Shown: positions 14,645-23,039 of the stretch, piece after piece | Numbering within the stretch: the first letter of the stretch is position 1 | How the letters are laid out: the number at the start of each line of letters is the position of its first letter | Source: Betaproteobacteria bacterium | GTDB lineage: Bacteria > Pseudomonadota > Gammaproteobacteria > Burkholderiales > Rhodocyclaceae | NCBI GenBank assembly: GCA_016880375.1 | Contig: JAEHDO010000028.1 | Coordinates: 1-23,039 of the forward strand | Direction: 5' to 3' | DNA: 23,039 bases | Made by a program: the position numbers and the translations under genes | Notes under the pieces: model-generated | Databases searched by the model: none | What the model was told of the DNA's origin: nothing | Seen by the model: the letters and a program-made list of their open reading frames with translations, nothing else

Positions 14645-15454
14645 ATGATTCAGCGTAAAAACCTTGCGACAAACAGCGGTGCGGAATTTTCCGTGGATCT
14701 GCCACGTCGCGCTTTTCGTCGCATCAGGCGGCATGCGCCGCTGCCGTCCTGCCAGCCTGGCAAGGAAGAGCTGGTGAAGCGCATGCAGCGCTTCCCGCTG
14801 TTCGCCAAGCTTCCGGCGCGCGTGCTCTCCGAACTTGCCGCCGCCACCAGCGTGCAGGCTTTTCGTGCCGGCGAATACATCTGGCGCCAGGGAGAACCGA
14901 ACCGCAAGGCGTTTTTCATCGAGCAAGGGCTGGCCAAGACGGCCCGCCGCAACCGGGTTGGCGTGAGCCGTACCTATGGCCTTTACGGCCCGGGCGATTC
15001 GATGGGCATTTTTGCCATCTGGGCCGGCATGGAATACCCGACCGACGCGGTGTCGATGAACGACGGCATGGCCGGCATTTTCGTCGACTCGGATGCGATC
15101 CTCAAATTCTCCGAGAAATATCCGCGCCTTGCCGGTCCGTTGCGTGTCGAGATCGGTCGCTTCACCGAGGCCTTCATCCAGAAGATCGAGATCGTCAGCG
15201 CCGGCGCCGTGCCGCAGCGCCTGGCCGTGCTGATGACCATGCTTATTGACCGCTACGGAGTGGACAAGAAAGGCAACAAGGCGCGCCTGCCAATCACGCT
15301 GACACTGGAACAGCTGAGCGAAATCATCGGGGTTCGCCTGGAAACCGTGGCGCGCACCATGAGCAGCTGGAAGCGCGCCGGCTGGCTCGCCATCGATTCC
15401 GATGGTTGCCATTTTGCGCGGCTCGACAAGGTCAGGGAACTGCTGCCGGACTAG
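14645..15454 (+). CDS. Crp/Fnr-family transcriptional regulator without Fe-S cysteines
   Basis: A 269-residue regulator. An N-terminal basic extension (about 1-45, with RRAFRRIRRH) precedes a cyclic-nucleotide-binding-type beta-roll (about 50-150: FPLFAKLPARVLSELA, FRAGEYIWRQGEPNRKAFFIEQG, LYGPGDSMGIFAIWAG), then a dimerisation helix and a winged HTH (about 190-260). The recognition helix VRLETVARTMSSWKR carries Glu233 and Arg237 in the ExxxR arrangement that reads the G-A core in this family. The position of FNR Ser212 is Ala236. The only cysteines are Cys36 and Cys255, so an FNR-type 4Fe-4S cluster is excluded; the ligand is unknown. AGGAGG at 14629-14634 lies ten bases before the ATG. A palindrome upstream suggests autoregulation. 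Confidence 0.93.
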   Translation: MIQRKNLATNSGAEFSVDLPRRAFRRIRRHAPLPSCQPGKEELVKRMQRFPLFAKLPARVLSELAAATSVQAFRAGEYIWRQGEPNRKAFFIEQGLAKTARRNRVGVSRTYGLYGPGDSMGIFAIWAGMEYPTDAVSMNDGMAGIFVDSDAILKFSEKYPRLAGPLRVEIGRFTEAFIQKIEIVSAGAVPQRLAVLMTMLIDRYGVDKKGNKARLPITLTLEQLSEIIGVRLETVARTMSSWKRAGWLAIDSDGCHFARLDKVRELLPD

Positions 15455-15488
15455 GACCTGCCCGCAGCCGGATGTCGACAGGCCCTAG
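15451..15488. terminator. inverted repeat holding both stop codons of convergent genes; possible bidirectional terminator
   Basis: CTAGGACCTG (15451-15460) and CAGGCCCTAG (15479-15488) form ten-base arms with one mismatch and an 18-base loop. The TAG stop of the Crp/Fnr gene (15452-15454) lies in the left arm and the TAG stop of queF (15487-15485, minus) in the right. In minus-strand RNA the mismatch becomes a G-U pair, giving an unbroken stem. No U tract follows in either direction, so it is not a classic intrinsic terminator. Confidence 0.45.
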
Positions 15489-15907
15489 CGGGTATTGGCT
15501 TGTGCCGGGAAGTCGTCCAGATCGACTCTCGGCTGGGGTTTCCAGCCCTTCTTCCGCCGTTCCGCCACCACTGTCGTGAAAATCCCGCCGCGCACGTAGA
15601 ACTTCGCCGTCAGGCGCATGAAACGCGGCCGGGTCGCCTGGGCGAGATCGTCGAGGATGCGGTTGGTGACGGCCTCGTGGAAGGCGCCCTCGTTGCGGAA
15701 GGACCAGGCATACAGTTTCAGGCTCTTCAACTCGACGCAGGTCCGATCGGGGATGTAATCGAGGATCAGGGTGGCGAAATCCGGCTGCCCGGTCTTCGGG
15801 CAAAGGCAGGTGAATTCCGGAATTTCCATGTGAATCAGGTAGTCCCGCGCCACTTTCGGGTTGGGGAAGGTCTCGAGGGTTTTAGAGGCTTTTGCAGGCA
15901 TGCCCAT
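15485..15907 (-). CDS. queF: NADPH-dependent 7-cyano-7-deazaguanine reductase (unimodular QueF)
   Basis: A 140-residue cytosolic enzyme of the T-fold superfamily that reduces preQ0 to preQ1 in queuosine synthesis for tRNA. The length fits the short, unimodular (B. subtilis-like) type rather than the about 280-residue E. coli type. The nucleophile is Cys36 in [11 protein letters not shown] with Asp43; the family motif ELKSLK is at 59-64; FHEAVTN at about 77-83 supplies the substrate-binding Glu78. I chose the ATG at 15907; an ATG two codons later (15901) is equally acceptable. The upstream GTG at 15967 would run through a perfect -10 hexamer. No clear Shine-Dalgarno is seen. Other queuosine genes are not in the window. 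Confidence 0.96.
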   Translation of the reverse strand: MGMPAKASKTLETFPNPKVARDYLIHMEIPEFTCLCPKTGQPDFATLILDYIPDRTCVELKSLKLYAWSFRNEGAFHEAVTNRILDDLAQATRPRFMRLTAKFYVRGGIFTTVVAERRKKGWKPQPRVDLDDFPAQANTR

Positions 15908-15934
15908 GGGTTCGGAGAGAATGACGAAGATGGT

Positions 15935-15940
15935 ATTATA
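15935..15940 (-). promoter_or_regulatory. -10 element for queF
   Basis: The minus strand reads TATAAT, a perfect hexamer, 28 bases before the chosen queF start. The predicted leader is about 20 bases. No recognisable -35 is present, so an activator or weak promoter is possible. The 104-base gap to smc (15908-16011) shows no clear promoter for smc. Confidence 0.5.
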
Positions 15941-16011
15941 AGCACCCAAATCCCTGCGGCGCGGCACTCATTTCGCGCCGTTCCCCAACAAAAACAGAGC
16001 CTTCTGAAGAC

Positions 16012-19000
16012 GTGCGTTTAACCAAGCTGAAACTTGCCGGGTTCAAGACCTTTGTCGACCCGACCTCCATCCTGACGTCCGGCCAGCTCGTGTGCGTGGT
16101 CGGCCCCAACGGCTGCGGCAAATCCAACGTGATTGACGCCGTGCGCTGGGTGCTGGGCGAATCCAAGGCCACCGCACTGCGCGGCGAATCCATGCAGGAC
16201 GTCATCTTCAATGGCTCCGGCCAAAGGAAACCCGTCGGCCGCGCCAGCGTCGAGCTGCATTTCGACAATGCCCAGGGCCGTGCCAGCGGCCAGTGGTCGC
16301 AATACGCCGAGATAGCGGTAAAGCGCGTGCTCGATCGCGACGGCGAGTCCTCCTATTACATCAACAACATCCACGTCCGCAGGCGGGACGTGATCGACCT
16401 CTTCATGGGTACCGGCCTGGGGCCGCGCGCCTACGCCATCATCGAGCAGGGCATGATCTCGCGCATCATCGAGGCCAAGCCGGAGGAGTTGCGCTTCTTC
16501 CTCGAAGAGGCGGCCGGGGTGACCAAGTACAAGGAGCGCCGGCGCGAGACCGAGAACCGGCTATCGGATGCCCGCGAGAACATTGCCCGTGTCGAGGATA
16601 TCCGCAATGAGTTGGGCAACCAGATCGAGAAACTGGAGGGCCAGGCCGAGGTTGCAAAGCATTACCAGGCGCTGCACGCCCAGCTGACGCGCCGGCAGAA
16701 CCTGCTTTGGCTCTACAAGCGCAACGAGGCGCGCGAGCAGCGCGAGAAGCTGGCGCGCAACGTCGAGCAGGCGGTCACCAAGCTGGAAGCCGAAACGGCG
16801 GGTCTGCGAGACCTGGAAGCCCGCGTCGAGACGGCACGCAGCACCCACTATGCTGCCAGCGATGCGCTGCACGTCGCCCAAGGCGAGATGTTTGCCGCCA
16901 ACGCCGAGGTGGCGCGCCTGGAAGCCGAACTCAACCATCTGCGCGACCTGCGCCAGAAAGTCGAGTCGCGCCTGGCCCAGCTGGAGGGCGAGGACAGTCA
17001 CTGGCGCGGCCAGGCGGAGACGCTCGATCGCGACGAGGCGCGCTGGAAGGAACTGCTGGAGAATGCTGCGCAACGCGTGCAGGGCGCAACGGCGCGTCAT
17101 GCCGAAGCCGCCGCCCGTCTGCCCGAGGCGGAAAGCGCGCTGAAGGCGGCCGGGGAGTCTGCCAATGTCCTGCGCCGCGAACTGGCCCAGGCCGAACAGG
17201 GCCTGCACGTCGAGGAGGCGCACAAGAGCCACGCCGACAAGACCCTTGAAACGCTCCTTCAGCGTCGCGGCAGACTGGAAAGCGAGTGCAGCCAGTTCGA
17301 GCAGCCCGACACCGCCGCCCTGCTTGCGTTGCAGGCGCGCGTCGCCGAACTCAACACCCGGGTCGAGGCGAAGCGCAACCGCGTCGACGAATTGCAGCAG
17401 CGCTTGCCCGAGCACGAGGCGCAGCGCCGCGAGGCGGCGGAAGCCCAGTCCAGCACGCAGAAGCGCCTGACCGAGGCGCGCGCCCGCCGCGACGCCCTGA
17501 AACAGCTGCAAAGCCGCGTCCAGCAGGAAGGCAAGCTGGGCGACTGGCTGAAGGGCCATGGCCTCGATGCCGCCGAGCCGATCTGGTCCAGCCTTAAGGT
17601 CGAGCCCGGCTGGGAGACCGCCCTGGAAGCGGTGCTGCGCGAGCGCCTCGGCGCACTGGTCGGCGTCGACCAGCCGACTGCCGAGCGCGTGCTGGCCGAC
17701 CCGCCGCCGGCGACGCTGGCGCTGGTATTCGCGAGCGGCATCGCAACGGCGGGAGAGACCGCCGGCCTCGATGCCGACGTGCCGCTGCGCGACAAGGTGC
17801 GCTGCAGCGACCCGCGCTGGGAAGCCGCCCTCAGCGAATGGCTGCTCGGCGTCTACGTGGCGAACGACCTTGGCGGCCTGGCGGCGCGGCGCGCCACCCT
17901 GCCCGGCGGCCGCCTGTGGGTGAGCCAGGCGGGCCATGTCGTTTCGCGCCACAGTTTCGTGCTGTACGTGCCGGAAGCGCGCACCCATGGCGTCATCGAG
18001 CGCCAGCGCGAGATCGAACAGCTGGATGCCGAATGCGTCGGGCTGGAGGACGAGGCCCGTATCGCCGGGGCGACGCTGGCCGCGGCCGAATCCGGCCTGG
18101 CCGACCACCGCAGCCATTTGGCCGATGCCCAGCGCGAGGCGCAGGAACTGCAGCAGACGGCACATGCCGCGCAGGTCGAGGCCGTCAAGCTGGGCGAGTC
18201 GGTGCAGCGCTACGAGGCCCGCATCGCGCAGATCAATGCCGACCTGACGGAAATTTCCGCCGGCGAGGAAACCGAACGCAGCCGCCGCCAATTGGCAGAC
18301 AGCGAGGTGGCGCGACTGACTTCCGTGGTGCAGGAACTGCGCGCCAGGCTGGAGGCGGCGATCGAGGAGACGCGCCGCCGCGACGCGGCTCTGCGCGAGC
18401 AACGCACCGTCGAGCAGGCGCTGGCGCGCGAACTGCAGGAATCGCATTTCGCCGAACGCGAATGCGCGGGCAAGCTGGAGGAGATCGGCCGTTCGCGCGA
18501 AGTCGCACGCGAGCAGCTCGAACGCATCGTCGCCGAGACGGCCGAGCGCCGCCAGGAGAGCCAGTCCATCAGTGAAAGCACGACGGAACAGCAGTTGCAG
18601 CAGGCGCTGGCCGCGCGCCAGGGGCGCGAGAGCACGCTGGCGAGCTACCGCGACGCGCTGGAAGGCGCCGCTAGCGAGCTGCGCCAGATCGAGGAAGCGC
18701 GCCTGAAGACCGAGCAGGGGCTGAATCCGCTGCGCGACCGCATCGGCGACTTGCGCCTGAAGGAGCAGGCTGCACAGCTCAACGAGGAACAGCATGCCGC
18801 CCGCCTGGCAGAAGCGAATGCCAACGTGGAGGAACTGGCGCCGGAATTGACGCGCGAGATCAGGGAGCCGCTTTTGCAGGGGGACATCGCCCGCCTGACC
18901 AGCGAGATCGAAACCCTCGGACCGGTGAATCTGGCGGCGCTGGACGAACTCAGCACTTCGCGCGAGCGCAAGGGCTACCTCGACAGCCAGTCGGAGGACC

Positions 19001-19538
19001 TCAACCAGGCCATCGGCACGCTGGAAGACGCCATCCGCCGCATCGACCGCGAGACGCGCGAACAGCTGCAGGACACCTACAACAACGTCAACCGCCAGTT
19101 CGGCATCCTCTTCCCGCAGCTCTTCGGCGGTGGCGAGGCGCGGCTGATCCTGACCGGCGAGGAGATCCTCGATTCCGGCATCCAGGTCATGGCGCAGCCG
19201 CCCGGCAAGAAGAACAGCACCATCCACCTGCTCTCCGGCGGCGAGAAGGCGCTCACCGCCATCGCCCTGGTGTTCTCGCTGTTCCAGCTCAACCCGGCGC
19301 CGTTCTGCATGCTCGACGAGGTGGACGCGCCGCTCGACGACAGCAACACCGAGCGTTTCTGCGACATGGTCAAGCGCATGTCGGCACAGACGCAGTTCCT
19401 CTTCATCACGCACAACAAGATCACCATGGAGATGGCCCGACAGCTGGTCGGCGTCACCATGCAGGAGCAGGGCGTCTCGCGCGTCGTCGAGGTGGATATC
19501 GAGGAAGCGCTGCGCATGAGCGACGAGGCGGTGACGGC

Positions 19539-19542
<4 letters not shown>
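16012..19542 (+). CDS. smc: chromosome segregation/condensation protein SMC
   Basis: A 1176-residue SMC ATPase that, with ScpA and ScpB, forms bacterial condensin and organises the nucleoid. The N-terminal head opens with MRLTKLKLAGFKTFVDPT and Walker A GPNGCGKSN (31-39). A long coiled coil follows, then the hinge at about 507-655 (KLGDWLKGHGL, RERLGALVGVDQ), then the returning coiled coil rich in Glu, Arg, Ala and Gln. The C-terminal head has the ABC signature LSGGE at 1074-1078 and Walker B MLDEVDAPLDD with Asp1102/Glu1103. The start is a GTG at 16012, fixed by the conserved MRLTKLKLAGFK opening; only a weak GAAGA lies upstream. It overlaps zipA by four bases (ATGA), so the two are translationally coupled. 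scpA and scpB are not in the window. Confidence 0.98.
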
Positions 19543-22741
<3,199 letters not shown>

Positions 22742-22760
22742 CAATCATGGAGTCTGATCG

Positions 22761-22886
22761 ATGAAGAGAATTACCAAAGCAGTTTTTGGCTGCTGCCGCC
22801 CTTCGCCAAAATGGAAAATCTTGACCTTTGCTGCACTCAGGTTGGCCGGCGTCGAAAACAGCCTGAAACTCGGAGAGCGGAAATGA
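22761..22886 (+). pseudogene. small ORF that begins like galU: probable remnant of a second galU 5' end
   Basis: ATG at 22761, preceded by GGAG at 22749-22752 (eight-base spacing), encodes 41 residues beginning [10 protein letters not shown]. The true galU begins [10 protein letters not shown], so 8 of the first 9 residues agree. Five of the shared codons differ at the third base, which points to divergence under protein-level selection rather than a fresh duplication. After residue 9 the similarity ends and the rest ([11 protein letters not shown] and onward) is unfamiliar. The frame closes at a TGA overlapping the galU ATG (ATGA), so ribosomes could pass from one to the other. It may be a recombination scar, or it may now serve as a translated leader for galU. 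GC in the first 60 bases of this gap (22741-22800) is about 47 percent, well below the surroundings. Confidence 0.55.
22784..22811 (+). other. inverted repeat inside the galU leader
   Basis: TTTTGGC (22784-22790) and GCCAAAA (22805-22811) can form a 7-bp stem around a 14-base loop. It begins exactly where the similarity to galU breaks off. No U tract follows, so it is not a terminator; it may be a break-point mark or a chance repeat. Confidence 0.35.
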
Positions 22887-23039
22887 AACCCATAACGAAG
22901 GCTGTTTTTCCAGTCGCCGGCATGGGCAGCCGCTTCCTGCCGGCCACCAAGGCCAGCCCGAAGGAGATGATGCCGATCGTCGACAAGCCCCTCATCCAGT
23001 ACGCGGTGGAGGAGGCGGTGGCCGCCGGCATCACCGACA
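22883..23039 (+). CDS. galU: UTP-glucose-1-phosphate uridylyltransferase, 3' part outside the window
   Basis: Start of the enzyme that makes UDP-glucose from UTP and glucose-1-phosphate for envelope polysaccharides. Only 52 residues are visible. The nucleotide-binding signature of the family is present: [22 protein letters not shown], with Gly-x-Gly-x-Arg and the downstream Lys-Glu-Met, then [24 protein letters not shown] at 22872-22877 lies five bases before the ATG and fixes the start. It lies 141 bases after ligA; the gap holds a short ORF resembling this gene's own beginning. GalU is distinguished from RfbA-type thymidylyltransferases by the [13 protein letters not shown] sequence. Confidence 0.95.
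   Translation, partial: MKPITKAVFPVAGMGSRFLPATKASPKEMMPIVDKPLIQYAVEEAVAAGITD

Noticed and set aside
15908..15967. Upstream GTG start for queF, adding 20 residues.
   Set aside because: It would lie upstream of the perfect -10 TATAAT and adds sequence not seen in the short QueF family.
16561..19413. 950-codon open frame on the minus strand inside smc.
   Set aside because: It is the reverse-frame shadow of the SMC coiled coils; the repetitive leucine/arginine/glutamine content mirrors the real protein.

Overview
This window is chromosomal DNA from a GC-rich bacterium. It is most likely a betaproteobacterium of the Rhodocyclales or a neighbouring order. That placement is an inference from the smc-zipA-ligA order, the MutS and QueF protein sequences, a small polyhydroxyalkanoate (PHA) granule-type protein, and a sensor kinase paired with a REC-DUF3369-GGDEF-EAL regulator. 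I see no tRNA, rRNA, CRISPR array, insertion sequence or prophage. Coding density is very high and the longest gene-free stretch is about 160 bases.

Layout. (1) 1-1827 is a storage-lipid neighbourhood: a wax ester synthase/diacylglycerol acyltransferase (minus, cut by the left edge), a divergent acyl-CoA-binding protein, and a convergent PHA-system protein. (2) 1990-8453 is a translationally coupled two-component pair: a 1406-residue membrane histidine kinase with seven PAS domains, then a response regulator with a degenerate GGDEF and an intact EAL domain, so the predicted output is c-di-GMP breakdown. (3) 8450-10774, minus strand, holds a secreted protein of unknown function, a macrodomain deacetylase and O-acetylhomoserine sulfhydrylase (metY). 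(4) 10909-11874 holds a Bcp-type peroxiredoxin and a SlyD-like FKBP prolyl isomerase, apparently one operon. (5) 11917-14499 is mutS (minus). It diverges from a Crp/Fnr-family regulator at 14645, which has an FNR-like palindrome in front of it. (6) queF (minus) converges on that regulator. (7) 16012-22741 is smc-zipA-ligA, tightly packed, followed by galU, cut by the right edge.

How the genes relate. The first block links acyl-CoA handling to neutral lipid and PHA storage. The kinase/regulator pair is a self-contained signalling unit. The remainder is mainly housekeeping: chromosome organisation, division, DNA ligation, mismatch repair, tRNA modification (queuosine), methionine synthesis and peroxide defence.

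I found no clear new multi-gene system. The items most worth a second look are a decayed second galU start just upstream of galU, the perfect 8+8 palindrome upstream of the Crp/Fnr gene, the tandem PAS array feeding a probable phosphodiesterase, the divergent acyltransferase/acyl-CoA-binding pair with a shared -10 element, and an inverted repeat that carries the stop codons of two convergent genes. All functional calls come from reading motifs by eye; no database search was possible.
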